From: Streptomyces xanthii
GTDB lineage: Bacteria; Actinomycetota; Actinomycetes; Streptomycetales; Streptomycetaceae
DNA length: 64,000 bases
Assembly: GCF_014621695.1 (NCBI RefSeq)
Contig: NZ_CP061281.1
Location: forward strand, 2,604,001 to 2,668,000
Direction: 5' to 3'
Of this stretch, positions 1-10,162 are shown piece by piece; position 1 is the stretch's first letter; every line of letters begins with the position of its first letter. The notes below the pieces were generated by a model. That model made no database searches, was not told where the DNA came from, and saw only the letters and a program-made list of their open reading frames with translations. A program made the position numbers and the translations under genes.

Positions 1-241
1 CCGCCGACCAGGGCCGTCGGCCGAGCGCCGCACCGGCCGCGTCCAACAGTGATTCCCTGGCTGCGGGCATCGTCGCCTCCCCGGGGCCGCCGGGTCCGTA
101 CGGTTCGTTTCGCCAGACTTGACGGTCTTGTCCGCTCCGTCAAGGGGTTGCGCCCCATATGTCTGGTACGGACAGGGGGCGAGCGCACGTGCGGGCCGGG
201 CGCTGTGGCCGGGGGTCCACCGCGATCGATACTGTGCACTC
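1..241. other. Left-edge region upstream of the HisN-type gene
   Basis: I see no complete gene here. Two short reading frames run in from the left edge, one stopping at 50-52 and one near 109-111. Both have G/C-biased third positions over the first ~100 bases, so the 3' end of an upstream plus-strand gene is possible, but I cannot choose a frame. A 7-bp inverted repeat (TTGACGG at 119-125, CCGTCAA at 137-143) could be an operator or a weak hairpin. A -10-like TACTGT at 230-235 lies six bases before the start codon of the next gene. Confidence 0.4.
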
Positions 242-1033
242 ATGCCCGACTACCTCGATGATCTGCGTCTCGCCCACGTCCTCGCCGACGTCGCCGACGC
301 CGCGACGATGGACCGGTTCAAGGCTCTCGACCTGAAGGTGGAGACCAAGCCGGACATGACGCCGGTGAGCGAGGCCGACAAGGCCGCCGAGGAGCTGATC
401 CGCGGCAACCTCCAGCGGGCCAGGCCGCGTGACGCGGTCCTCGGCGAGGAGTACGGCATCGAGGGCACGGGTCCGCGCCGCTGGGTGATCGACCCGATCG
501 ACGGCACCAAGAACTACGTGCGCGGCGTCCCGGTCTGGGCGACGCTGATCTCCCTCATGGAGGCCGGCGAGGGCGGCTACCAGCCGGTCGTCGGCGTCGT
601 GTCGGCTCCCGCGCTCGGGCGCCGCTGGTGGGCGGCGAAGGGCGCGGGCGCGTACACGGGCCGCAGCCTGACCTCGGCGTCCCGGCTGCACGTGTCGAAG
701 GTGGGCCGTATGGCCGACGCCTCGTTCGCGTACTCCTCGCTGTCGGGCTGGGAGGAGCAGGGCCGGCTCAACGGGTTCCTGGACCTGACCCGCACGGTGT
801 GGCGCACGCGCGGCTACGGCGACTTCTGGCCGTACATGATGGTCGCCGAGGGTTCGGTGGACCTGTGCGCGGAGCCGGAGCTCTCCCTGTGGGACATGGC
901 GGCGAACGCGATCATCGTGACCGAGGCGGGCGGCTCGTTCACCGGCCTCGACGGCCGTCCGGGCCCGCACAGCGGCAACGCGGCGGCGTCGAACGGACTG
1001 CTCCACGACGAGATGCTCAGCTACCTGCACTGA
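242..1033 (+). CDS. hisN: HisN-type histidinol-phosphatase (inositol monophosphatase superfamily)
   Basis: This 263-aa protein is a Mg-dependent phosphatase of the inositol monophosphatase fold. In actinobacteria such proteins remove phosphate from L-histidinol phosphate in histidine synthesis. The metal-binding motifs are visible: GEEYG at residues 68-72, DPIDGT at 84-89, and a C-terminal WDMAA block near residue 215. The length fits the HisN subgroup. I chose the ATG at 242 because it gives the normal family N-terminus; the frame stays open further upstream, but that part does not look coding. TACTGT ends six bases before this ATG and there is no Shine-Dalgarno, so the mRNA may be leaderless. 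No other his genes are nearby. The fold is near certain; the substrate is inferred, since related enzymes act on inositol phosphates. Confidence 0.85.
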   Translation: MPDYLDDLRLAHVLADVADAATMDRFKALDLKVETKPDMTPVSEADKAAEELIRGNLQRARPRDAVLGEEYGIEGTGPRRWVIDPIDGTKNYVRGVPVWATLISLMEAGEGGYQPVVGVVSAPALGRRWWAAKGAGAYTGRSLTSASRLHVSKVGRMADASFAYSSLSGWEEQGRLNGFLDLTRTVWRTRGYGDFWPYMMVAEGSVDLCAEPELSLWDMAANAIIVTEAGGSFTGLDGRPGPHSGNAAASNGLLHDEMLSYLH

Positions 1034-1219
1034 GCCGGTCCCGCTCCCCGCGCGCCGCAAGTCGCTTCCCGCGCCCCCTTGTTGACTCCCCCTTTACCTG
1101 CCACATTGAGAGTCCCCCCACTTGTGAACTTGTGAATCGCTTCTCTTTGCCGCTCCGGTCACCGCCGGCAGCGGCAGGGCGGTGCCACAGGTGGCTCACA
1201 CAGGAAGGCGGCTCTCTTC

Positions 1220-1618
1220 ATGCTCGTCCGTGACGCCATGAGCACGATGGTCCTCACCATCGGCCCCACCCACACCCTGCGCCAGGCGGCCCGGCTGATG
1301 TCCGCGCGCCGCGTCGGCGCCGCCGTGGTCCTCGACCCCGACGGCTGCGGCATCGGCATCCTCACCGAGCGCGACGTCCTCAACTCCCTCGGCCTCGACC
1401 AGAATCCCGATCACGAGACCGCGGGCACCCACACCACCACCGACGTCGTCTTCGCCACCCCGGCGTGGACCCTGGAGGACGCCGCCCAGGCGATGGCGCA
1501 CGGCGGCTTCCGGCATCTGATCGTGCTCGACGGGCGCGAGCCGGTCGGCATCGTCTCCGTCCGCGACATCATCCGCGCCTGGGCCCCGGCCCGGCGCCTG
1601 GCCCACGACCTCGCCTGA
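1220..1618 (+). CDS. CBS-domain pair protein
   Basis: A 132-aa protein made almost entirely of two CBS motifs, at roughly residues 5-60 and 75-125. Such a pair forms a Bateman module that usually binds adenine nucleotides. Each half carries the usual GI(L/V)..RD motif (GILTERDVL and GIVSVRDII). No catalytic domain is attached, so it probably acts as a stand-alone ligand sensor in the cytoplasm; its partner is unknown. The start at 1220 has an AGGAAGG ribosome-binding site. The gene is a single unit, convergent with katG and separated from it by a strong hairpin. The 186-bp gap upstream contains a direct repeat of CTTGTGAA near 1120-1138. Confidence 0.85.
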   Translation: MLVRDAMSTMVLTIGPTHTLRQAARLMSARRVGAAVVLDPDGCGIGILTERDVLNSLGLDQNPDHETAGTHTTTDVVFATPAWTLEDAAQAMAHGGFRHLIVLDGREPVGIVSVRDIIRAWAPARRLAHDLA

Positions 1619-1646
1619 CGCCGTACGACCCTGCGCGGCGGCGCGA

Positions 1647-1680
1647 AGGCACGACGGCGCGACGGCACGACGGCACGACA
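1647..1680. repeat. Short GGCACGAC-type tandem repeat
   Basis: About four imperfect copies of an 8-9-bp unit (ggcacgac and gcgcgacg variants) lie just after the CBS gene stop. It resembles a simple-sequence expansion in the convergent spacer and has no evident function. Confidence 0.5.
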
Positions 1681-1682
1681 AA

Positions 1683-1714
1683 GAGGGCCGGCTCCCCGTG
1701 GGGAACCGGCCCTC
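1683..1714. terminator. Bidirectional hairpin between the CBS gene and katG
   Basis: Nine-base arms (GAGGGCCGG and CCGGCCCTC) plus an inner TCCCC/GGGGA stem with one c/a mismatch form a long hairpin. It lies between convergent genes. There is no clear U-tract, which is common for actinobacterial terminators. Confidence 0.75.
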
Positions 1715-1827
1715 CCGTCTCTCGGCGGGCGCCCGGGGGTTCAGCCGCGAAGGGCCATGACCGCGGCCTTCACCGGGCGCCTGCCGAAGCGTTCACCCCC
1801 GTGGGGGCGGCGGCACGGAGGCAGCGA

Positions 1828-4117
<2,290 letters not shown>

Positions 4118-4177
4118 GCAATACTCCAAGGTTACGCCCGTTCGGGACCTGGTCCCCCGACTGTTAGGCTGGTCTAC

Positions 4178-4594
4178 ATGAGTGACCTGTTGGAACGACT
4201 GCGCGGACGCGGCTGGCGGATGACCGCGCAGCGGCGCGTCGTGGCCGAGGTCCTCGACGGGGATCACGTGCACCTGACCGCCGACGAGGTGCACTCGCGC
4301 GCCGTCGCCAAGCTGCCCGAGATCTCGCGTGCCACGGTCTATAACACCCTGGGTGAGATGGTTTCGCTCGGCGAGGTCATCGAGGTCGCCACGGACAAGC
4401 GCGCGAAGCGCTACGACCCGAACGCGCACCGCCCGCACCAGCACCTGGTCTGCGCCCAGTGCGGCCAGATCCGCGACGTCCACCCCAGCGGGAACCCGCT
4501 GACCGACCTCCCCGACTCGGAGCGCTTCGGCTTCACGATCTCGGACGTGGAGGTCACATACAGGGGCCTGTGCCCGTCCTGCGCGACGGCGTAA
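4178..4594 (+). CDS. Fur-family regulator (FurA/CatR type, probable peroxide sensor)
   Basis: A 138-aa winged-helix metalloregulator of the Fur family. The DNA-binding domain spans about residues 1-80 and includes the RATVYNTL recognition region. The metal-binding segment HRPHQH at 84-89 is followed by two CxxC pairs (Cys92/95 and Cys132/135) that normally hold structural zinc. Being divergent from katG suggests it is a PerR-like repressor of katG and of itself. The histidines fit an Fe/Mn regulatory site. TAGGCT at 4165-4170 lies seven bases before the ATG and there is no ribosome-binding site, so the mRNA may be leaderless. The gene ends in a strong terminator. The family is secure; the role as a peroxide sensor rather than an iron or zinc regulator is inferred from the neighbour. 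Confidence 0.92.
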   Translation: MSDLLERLRGRGWRMTAQRRVVAEVLDGDHVHLTADEVHSRAVAKLPEISRATVYNTLGEMVSLGEVIEVATDKRAKRYDPNAHRPHQHLVCAQCGQIRDVHPSGNPLTDLPDSERFGFTISDVEVTYRGLCPSCATA

Positions 4595-4617
4595 CGCAAC
4601 CCGCCACACATCGAAGA

Positions 4618-4648
4618 GGGCCCGCACCAACAGGTGCGGGCCCTTTTT
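4618..4648 (+). terminator. Rho-independent terminator of the fur-family gene
   Basis: A perfect 11-bp stem (GGGCCCGCACC / GGTGCGGGCCC) with loop AACA is followed directly by TTTTT. It is one of the few classic U-tract terminators in the window. Confidence 0.93.
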
Positions 4649-4718
4649 GACGCCCTCCGCGAGGGGCACGGGGCCGCACCCGTCAGCGACTCCACCGCGG
4701 GGCACGACCAGCTCACCC

Positions 4719-4800
4719 CCTGAGGCCGCACGAAGTGCGCCTTCAGGGTCGCGGGGAACTGCGCGACCAGCCACGACGGCGCGGCACCGGCGAACGAACC
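4719..4800. repeat. Dispersed palindromic repeat-like element in a 336-bp gap
   Basis: The 4595-4930 gap has no gene. It holds a stem-loop with CCTGAGGCCGCAC (4719-4731) against GTGCGCCTTCAGG (4735-4747), then a sequence containing CGCGGGGAACTGCGCGACCA. From memory this second string is a very common intergenic repeat in Streptomyces genomes, often found downstream of genes. Its role is unknown. The copy number in this genome cannot be seen from one window. Confidence 0.5.
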
Positions 4801-4930
4801 GCACCCACAACGGCGCGACCGCCCCCGCCCCCAGATACACGCCCCCACACGCACCCCCTTCCGCAATCTGACGCCCCGTCATATTCTCGCGGGCGCCCAC
4901 CACCATCCAGCCGCACCCCCGGAGGGCCCC

Positions 4931-5701
4931 GTGCACCACAAACTCCGCGCCCGAGAACTGACCCGCACCTTCGGCGAGACCCACGCCCTGGGCCCCGTGG
5001 ACCTCCAGCTGACCCCCGGCGAGTTCGTCTGCGTCGTGGGCCCGTCCGGCTGCGGCAAGTCCACCCTGCTCCGGATAGCCGCCGGCCTGACCCGCCCCTC
5101 GACCGGCACCCTGGAGATCAGCACCTCCAGCCCCCGTCCGGCCGCGATGATCTTCCAGGACTACGGCATCTACGACTGGAAGACCGTGCTGGCCAACGTC
5201 CGCTTCGGCCTGGACATCCAGAAGGTCCCGCGCCGCGAGGCGAACACCCGGGCCCGCGACTGGCTCGCCCGCATGGGCCTCGCCGACTTCGCGGACGCCT
5301 ACCCCTCCGCCCTGTCCGGCGGCATGCGCCAGCGCGTCGCCATCGCCCGCGCCCTGGCCGTGGAGCCGGAGATCCTGCTCATGGACGAACCGTTCGCCGC
5401 GCTGGACGCCCAGCTGCGCACGATCCTCCAGGACGAACTGCTCGCCCTCACCCAGACCACCCGCACCACCACGCTGTTCATCACGCACAGCCTGGAGGAG
5501 GCGATCGTCCTCGGCGACCGCGTCCTGGTGATGTCGGCGCGGCCGGGCCGGGTGATCGCCGAGCGCCGCCCGCCGTTCGCCCGGCCGCGCACCGGCGACA
5601 TCCGCAGCACCCCGGAGTTCACCGCCCTGAAGGGCGAGCTGTGGGACCTGCTGCGCGGCGAGGTGCACCAGGAGCAGCACACCGCGGCGGTGCCCGCATG
5701 A
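4931..5701 (+). CDS. ABC transporter ATPase, nitrate/sulfonate/taurine type
   Basis: A 256-aa ATP-binding subunit of an importer of the SsuB/TauB/NrtD group. Walker A is GPSGCGKST at residues 37-45, the signature is LSGGMRQR near 127, and Walker B is ILLMDEPFAALD near 150, followed by the switch-histidine region (LFITHSLEEA). The start is GTG with a strong GGAGG ribosome-binding site; no ATG near the start fits as well. Its stop overlaps the ATG of the permease gene by four bases, so the two are translationally coupled. With the binding protein at 6633 it forms a three-gene operon that ends at the hairpin near 7787. The substrate cannot be read from the sequence. Confidence 0.93.
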   Translation: MHHKLRARELTRTFGETHALGPVDLQLTPGEFVCVVGPSGCGKSTLLRIAAGLTRPSTGTLEISTSSPRPAAMIFQDYGIYDWKTVLANVRFGLDIQKVPRREANTRARDWLARMGLADFADAYPSALSGGMRQRVAIARALAVEPEILLMDEPFAALDAQLRTILQDELLALTQTTRTTTLFITHSLEEAIVLGDRVLVMSARPGRVIAERRPPFARPRTGDIRSTPEFTALKGELWDLLRGEVHQEQHTAAVPA

Positions 5702-6564
5702 CGACGACCGCCCCAGAGAAGGACACCGCCGGCCTCCTGGTCCGCGCTCCGGGCCCCCGCGAACTCCACCCGGTCCGCACCCGGCGCCGCCGCCGCGCCC
5801 TGGAACTCTCCCTCGCCGTCGCCGTGCCGCTCGCCCTGGTCCTGCTCTGGCAGCTCGCGGCCGCCCAGGAGTGGATCGACGCCCGCGTCTACCCGGCCCC
5901 GTCCACGATCCTGGCCGACGGCTGGGACCGGGCAGCGGAGGGCGAACTGTGGCCCGACGTGTGGGCCACCCTCAAGCGCGTCCTCGCGGGCTACGCGATC
6001 GGCACCGTCTCCGGCTATCTCCTCGGCCTCCTCATGGGCTCGGTCGCCCTGGTCAGGGCCGCGCTCGAACCCCTCCTCGACGCCCTCTACGTGGTGCCCA
6101 AGCTGGCCCTGCTGCCGGTCTTCCTCAACATGTTCGGGCTGGGCGAGGGCCCGCAGGTCGCGCTCGTCGCGGCGACGGTCTTCTTCTTCGTCTGGATCTC
6201 GACGATGGCGGCGGTCGTCGCGGTCCCCGCCGGGCACCGGGACGCGGGCCAGGTCTTCGGCGCGTCCTCCTGGCAGATGTTCCGCCACGTCCTGCTGCCC
6301 GCATCGCTGCCGGCCGTGCTGGTGGGCGCGCGGATCGCGGCCGGCGTCGCGGTCCTCGTCATCGTCGCCTCCGAGCAGATCGCTGCGACGAACGGCCTCG
6401 GCCACCTCATCTTCGACGCGCGCGCCCTCTTCCAGAACGACGTCATGTTCGTGGGCATCGTCTGCGTGGCCGCGCTCGGCGTCCTCTTCTCCGAACTGGT
6501 CCGCCTCGCCGGCCGCCTGCTCACCCCGTGGGCCCCGCGCGACCGCGGCCGCGGCCAGTCGTGA
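5698..6564 (+). CDS. ABC transporter permease, nitrate/sulfonate/taurine type
   Basis: A 288-aa inner-membrane permease of the BPD_transp_1 family. After a charged cytoplasmic N-terminus there are about six membrane segments: near residues 38-58, 100-125, 135-150, 155-180, 210-230 and 245-265. The EAA loop that docks with the ATPase lies around residues 180-205 (region AGQVFGASSWQMFRHVLLPA). The ATG overlaps the TGA of the ATPase gene (ATGA). The N-terminal ~35 residues are arginine-rich and probably cytoplasmic. It works with the adjacent ATPase and lipoprotein. Confidence 0.92.
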   Translation: MTTTAPEKDTAGLLVRAPGPRELHPVRTRRRRRALELSLAVAVPLALVLLWQLAAAQEWIDARVYPAPSTILADGWDRAAEGELWPDVWATLKRVLAGYAIGTVSGYLLGLLMGSVALVRAALEPLLDALYVVPKLALLPVFLNMFGLGEGPQVALVAATVFFFVWISTMAAVVAVPAGHRDAGQVFGASSWQMFRHVLLPASLPAVLVGARIAAGVAVLVIVASEQIAATNGLGHLIFDARALFQNDVMFVGIVCVAALGVLFSELVRLAGRLLTPWAPRDRGRGQS

Positions 6565-6632
6565 AGCCGCCGCCCACCCCCTGAGTCCCTTCCCGGTTAC
6601 GTGTTACGTATGACGCTGTACGGAGGCTCCCC

Positions 6633-7769
6633 TTGCGCACGCGCTCCCTCGCACTGCCCCTGCTGCTCACCGGCGCCCTGCTGACCGGCACGGCGGCCTG
6701 CGCCAAGAACGACTCCACGTCCGGCACGGCCGCGAAACCCCGCACCATCAAGGCGGTCGCGGGCTGCGGCAAGGCCGGCTGGACCGACCCCGCCGACCGT
6801 GCCCCGGACCGTAAACCGGCCCGCTGCTCCCCCGGCTCCCCCGCCCCGGTCAAGCTCGCCAAGACCCGCAAGCTGACCATCGCGACGGGCACCCTGGCCG
6901 CCGAGTACGTCGCCCCGCTCGAAATGGCCGTCAAGAAGGGCGAGTTCGAGAAGGAGGGCCTGGACGTCACCCTGAAGGTGCTGCCGACGCCCGAGGCGCT
7001 GCCCCTGCTCGCCAAGGGCGACATCGACGCCCAGTGGGCGGCCCCCGAGGCCGCGGTCATGAACGGCATCCTCGGCGGCTTCGACATCAAGTGGGTCGCC
7101 GGGAACTTCTCCCCCGACCCCGCCTCCAAGAGCGGCCTGTGGGTGCGCCTCAAGAAGGGCGAGAGCGCCGACCACGTCACCATGGCCGGCCGCAGGCTCG
7201 GCACGATGATCGGCAAGGGCTCCGTCATCTCGTACCCGATGAACACGGCCCTGAAGAAGCACGGCGGCGGCCTCGACAAGATCCAGTTCCAGCAGCTCGG
7301 CTCGGCGGACGTGCTGACCGCGCTGCAGAACGGCGGCGTCGACTCGGCCTGGCTGCTCGACCCGGTGTGGCGCAAGATCGACGGCGACCGCCGCTTCGCG
7401 TTCCTCGGCGGCCAGCCCCTGGGCGAGCCGCTGGGCGGCCTGCTCTTCGGCCCGAACCTGCTCAAGGACGACCCCGACGCGGGCGTCGCCCTGCTGCGCG
7501 CGTACATCCGTACGGTCAACACGTACTTCCCGGGCGACTACAAGAAGGACCCCGCGTTCGTGAAGGAGCTCGCCGACCTGCTGAAGATCGACAAGGGCAT
7601 CCTGGAGTCGACCCCGTCGCTGCGCATGGACTGGGAGATCCGCTCCGGCTCGACCGACCGGCTGCAGGCCGCGTACAAGGCGGCGGGCGTCTCCGAGGGC
7701 GATCCGCTGCCCGAGTCGAGGACGGTGGACCGCAAGCTCTACGAGGAGGCCGTGGGGCACACGTCCTGA
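6633..7769 (+). CDS. ABC importer substrate-binding lipoprotein (NMT1/SsuA-like)
   Basis: A 378-aa periplasmic-binding-type protein, predicted to be lipid-anchored. It has a signal peptide with a lipobox around TAAC at residues 20-23. Three further cysteines between the anchor and the binding fold (GCGK, RCSP) are unusual. The mature fold begins near KLTIATG and matches the NMT1/SsuA/TauA class: the motifs EYVAPLEMAVKKGEFEKEGL and QWAAPEAAVMNGIL resemble the ligand cleft of nitrate, sulfonate or pyrimidine-precursor binders. The start is TTG, chosen because a perfect GGAGG lies six bases before it and the signal peptide begins there. It is 68 bp after the permease gene and is the last gene of the operon. 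The ligand is unknown. Confidence 0.88.
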   Translation: MRTRSLALPLLLTGALLTGTAACAKNDSTSGTAAKPRTIKAVAGCGKAGWTDPADRAPDRKPARCSPGSPAPVKLAKTRKLTIATGTLAAEYVAPLEMAVKKGEFEKEGLDVTLKVLPTPEALPLLAKGDIDAQWAAPEAAVMNGILGGFDIKWVAGNFSPDPASKSGLWVRLKKGESADHVTMAGRRLGTMIGKGSVISYPMNTALKKHGGGLDKIQFQQLGSADVLTALQNGGVDSAWLLDPVWRKIDGDRRFAFLGGQPLGEPLGGLLFGPNLLKDDPDAGVALLRAYIRTVNTYFPGDYKKDPAFVKELADLLKIDKGILESTPSLRMDWEIRSGSTDRLQAAYKAAGVSEGDPLPESRTVDRKLYEEAVGHTS

Positions 7770-7786
7770 CCGGCCCCGGACATGCG

Positions 7787-7820
7787 CCGAGGCCCGGAGC
7801 GCAATGGCTCCGGGCCTCGG
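7787..7820. terminator. Hairpin ending the ABC operon and lying downstream of tRNA-fMet copy 1
   Basis: A perfect 14-bp stem (CCGAGGCCCGGAGC / GCTCCGGGCCTCGG) with a 6-nt loop. It lies between the plus-strand importer operon and the minus-strand tRNA and probably serves both. There is no U-tract. Confidence 0.82.
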
Positions 7821-7828
7821 ACTTTCAG

Positions 7829-7902
7829 TAGCGGGGACAGGATTTGAACCTGCGACCTCTGGGTTATGAGCCCAGCGAGCTACCGAGCTGCTCCACCCCG
7901 CG
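7829..7902 (-). tRNA. Initiator tRNA-fMet (CAT), copy 1
   Basis: The 74-nt reverse complement folds as a full cloverleaf with anticodon CAT. Initiator features are present: position 1 is C and cannot pair with the U at position 72, and the anticodon stem has three consecutive G:C pairs (GGG-CTCATAA-CCC). The T-loop is GGTTCAAATCC. The 3' CCA is not encoded. It is identical over its whole length to the copy at 10046-10119. Confidence 0.97.
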
Positions 7903-8002
7903 TCGGTGAACCCAACCTTACGGGATGCCCCCGACCAGCGCAAATTCCTTTCAGCAGCCCCCGCGCAGCCTCTGTGTGACCCCCGCGCAGCCCTTGCGGC
8001 GC

Positions 8003-9817
8003 CTACGCGGAGAGCTCCTGGCGCAGTGCGTCGCGCAGGCGCGCGGCCCGCTCGGCGACCTCCGCCGGGCCGAGCTCCACGGCCCGCGAGGCCCACTTCT
8101 GTCCCTCGACGAGGTCGCCGCGGCGGGTGCGCAGCAGGGCGAGCCGCAGCGCGGCGCGGCCGTGCCCGGCGTCCGCGGCGCGGCGCCACCACAGGGCGGC
8201 CTCCGGCTCGCTGCCCTCGCGCGCGAGCAGCAGGCCGAGGTTGAAGGCGCCGTTGCGGGACCCCGCCTCGGCGGCCTCGCGGTACCAGCGCGCCGCCTCC
8301 ACGACGTCCCCGCGCGCGGCGGCGAGCATGCCGACCCGTACCTGGGCGCGCCGGTGTCCGTGCTCGGCGGCCCGCTCGTACCACTCCTCGCACTCGCTGC
8401 GCTGGATCACGGGCTCGCCCAGCTCGTGCCGGGTCTCGGGCGGGCGCCGCACGTCGAGCAGCGAGGCCAGCCGGTAGGCCGCCTCGGGGCTGCCGCCGCC
8501 GGCCGCGCACCGCAGGTGCCGCTCGGCGCTCTGCTCGTCGCCGTCGCGCAGCCGGGCGATGCCGGCCTGCAGCGCGGCCTCGGTGTGCCCGCCGGCGGCG
8601 GCCCGCTCGTACCACTCCAGCGCCTTGGCCTCGTCCTCCTCGCCCGTGCGACCCGCGTAGAGGATGCCGAGGTTGAAGGCCGCGTCGACGCTTCCGGCCT
8701 CGGCCGCCTTGGAGAACCAGGGCTCGGCGCCGGTCGCGTCGCCGTGCTGGAGGAGCAGCACCGCCAGCGCGTTGGCCGCCTCGCGGTGGCCCGCGTAGGC
8801 GGCGCGGCGGTACCAGCTCTCGGCCTGCTGGGTGCGCTTCTGCTCGGCGCACAGCAGGCCCAGGTTGTACGCGCCGTTGTTGTCGCCCGCGTCCATGGCG
8901 GCGCGGTACCAGCGCTCGGCGGTCTGCGTCTCGCCCCGCTGGGCGTGCAGGGCGCCCAGCGCGTTCGCCGCGTTCCCGTCGCCGTCCTGGGCTGCGCGCA
9001 GCCACCACACGGCGGCACTCTCCTCGTCGCCCGCGTCGCGCAGCAGGAAGGCGAGGGCGCACGCGGCGCGCGGCTCGCCGTCCTTCGCGGACGTCAGGTA
9101 CCAGCGGCCCGCCTCCTTGAGGTCGCCGCGCTTCTCCAGGATGGAACCGAGGTGCAGGGCGGCCCGGCGGTGTCCGCGCGCGGCGGCCTGCCGGTACCAC
9201 TGCTCGGCCTCGGCGGCGGGCGTGCGCTCCTCCTCGGCGGCGAGGATGTCGGCTGCGCCCTTGCGGTCGAGGGCACGCGCGAGCCGGTACGCGGCCTCGC
9301 GGTGCCCGCGCTCGGCGGCGACCCGCATCCAGCGCTCGGCGCCGACGTCACTGCGGTGCTCCAGCAGGTCCGCCAGCGCGTACGCGCCCAGGGTGTGGCC
9401 CTGCTCGGCGGACTGGCGCAGCCAGTACTCGGCGGCGGGTTCGTCGCCGCGCTCGCGGTGGTGGCGGCCGAGCGCGTGGGCGGCCGGGGCGGATCCGGCG
9501 ACGGCGGCGATGCGCCACCAGCCGGCGGCCTCTTCCGCGTAGCCCCGCTGGTGGAGCAGGACGCCCAGGTTGTTGGCGGCGGCCCGGTCGCCCTCGCCGG
9601 TGGCGGCGCGCAGCAGGGGCTCGGCTCCGTCGAGGTCTCCGCGGCGCAGCAGCATCGCGCCGAGGACGCTCATCGCCTCGACGTCACCGGCCTCCGCGGC
9701 CAGCCGTCGGCGTGCTTCTTCTGCGGCCTCAGCCGGCTCCCCCATGTCCTCGGGACCGGAAGGCTGCACAAACCGCCCTGTCTCCAACAGAGTTGCCTTG
9801 TCCCCCATAACGTCCAT
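8003..9817 (-). CDS. Sel1-like (TPR-type) repeat protein
   Basis: A 604-aa soluble protein built almost wholly of about fifteen Sel1-like/TPR repeats of 34-36 residues. Each has the pattern A..LG.L...RGD...A..W...AA..G. Repeats of this class form a curved alpha-helical scaffold for protein-protein contacts. There is no signal peptide, membrane segment or catalytic domain. The first ~25 residues and the last ~20 are not repeat-like. The nearby methionine at codon 4 is an alternative start. The gene sits alone between two identical initiator tRNA genes on the same strand. Its partner proteins are unknown. Confidence 0.85.
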   Translation of the reverse strand: MDVMGDKATLLETGRFVQPSGPEDMGEPAEAAEEARRRLAAEAGDVEAMSVLGAMLLRRGDLDGAEPLLRAATGEGDRAAANNLGVLLHQRGYAEEAAGWWRIAAVAGSAPAAHALGRHHRERGDEPAAEYWLRQSAEQGHTLGAYALADLLEHRSDVGAERWMRVAAERGHREAAYRLARALDRKGAADILAAEEERTPAAEAEQWYRQAAARGHRRAALHLGSILEKRGDLKEAGRWYLTSAKDGEPRAACALAFLLRDAGDEESAAVWWLRAAQDGDGNAANALGALHAQRGETQTAERWYRAAMDAGDNNGAYNLGLLCAEQKRTQQAESWYRRAAYAGHREAANALAVLLLQHGDATGAEPWFSKAAEAGSVDAAFNLGILYAGRTGEEDEAKALEWYERAAAGGHTEAALQAGIARLRDGDEQSAERHLRCAAGGGSPEAAYRLASLLDVRRPPETRHELGEPVIQRSECEEWYERAAEHGHRRAQVRVGMLAAARGDVVEAARWYREAAEAGSRNGAFNLGLLLAREGSEPEAALWWRRAADAGHGRAALRLALLRTRRGDLVEGQKWASRAVELGPAEVAERAARLRDALRQELSA

Positions 9818-10003
9818 CGTCGCACCACCTGCAACCTGGGTACACCTGGAATACCGCAGCCCGTGAGGTCACTTCAGCGTTTTGTCGACATGCCCACAGA
9901 GAGATAAGTGAAACACAGTTTTCCCAACTGGCCCCGGGCGACGCAGCCTTCGCACAGTCTTCGCACATGCCAGCGGCTCTTGACGTCCTGGGCCATGACG
10001 CAC

Positions 10004-10037
10004 CGAAGGCCCGGAAGCTGATGCTTCCGAGCCTTCG
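10004..10037. terminator. Hairpin downstream of tRNA-fMet copy 2
   Basis: CGAAGGCCCGGAAGC pairs with GCTTCCGAGCCTTCG around a TGAT loop, with one mismatch. It lies immediately 3' of the minus-strand tRNA and is its likely terminator. Confidence 0.75.
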
Positions 10038-10045
10038 ATCATCAG

Positions 10046-10119
10046 TAGCGGGGACAGGATTTGAACCTGCGACCTCTGGGTTATGAGCCCAGCGAGCTAC
10101 CGAGCTGCTCCACCCCGCG
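10046..10119 (-). tRNA. Initiator tRNA-fMet (CAT), copy 2
   Basis: A 74-nt cloverleaf identical to the copy at 7829-7902, with the same C1/U72 mismatch and G:C-rich anticodon stem, and again no encoded CCA. It begins 43 nt after the stop of the large UPF0182 gene on the same strand, so it may be transcribed partly by read-through. Confidence 0.97.
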
Positions 10120-10162
10120 CCGTTGTGTGCACAACCGTAGCACGGCGCGGGAGGGGCTTCGG

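Noticed and set aside
1..110. Partial upstream gene at the left edge
   Set aside because: Two frames have similar codon bias and neither gives a recognisable C-terminus, so no product can be supported.
119..143. Sigma-70 promoter from TTGACG upstream of hisN
   Set aside because: No -10 hexamer lies at the proper spacing. The string is better explained as one arm of an inverted repeat.
4931..7769. Assigning the ABC importer to iron-siderophore uptake because of the adjacent Fur-type gene
   Set aside because: The binding protein is of the NMT1/SsuA class, not a siderophore-binding type, and a strong terminator separates it from the regulator.
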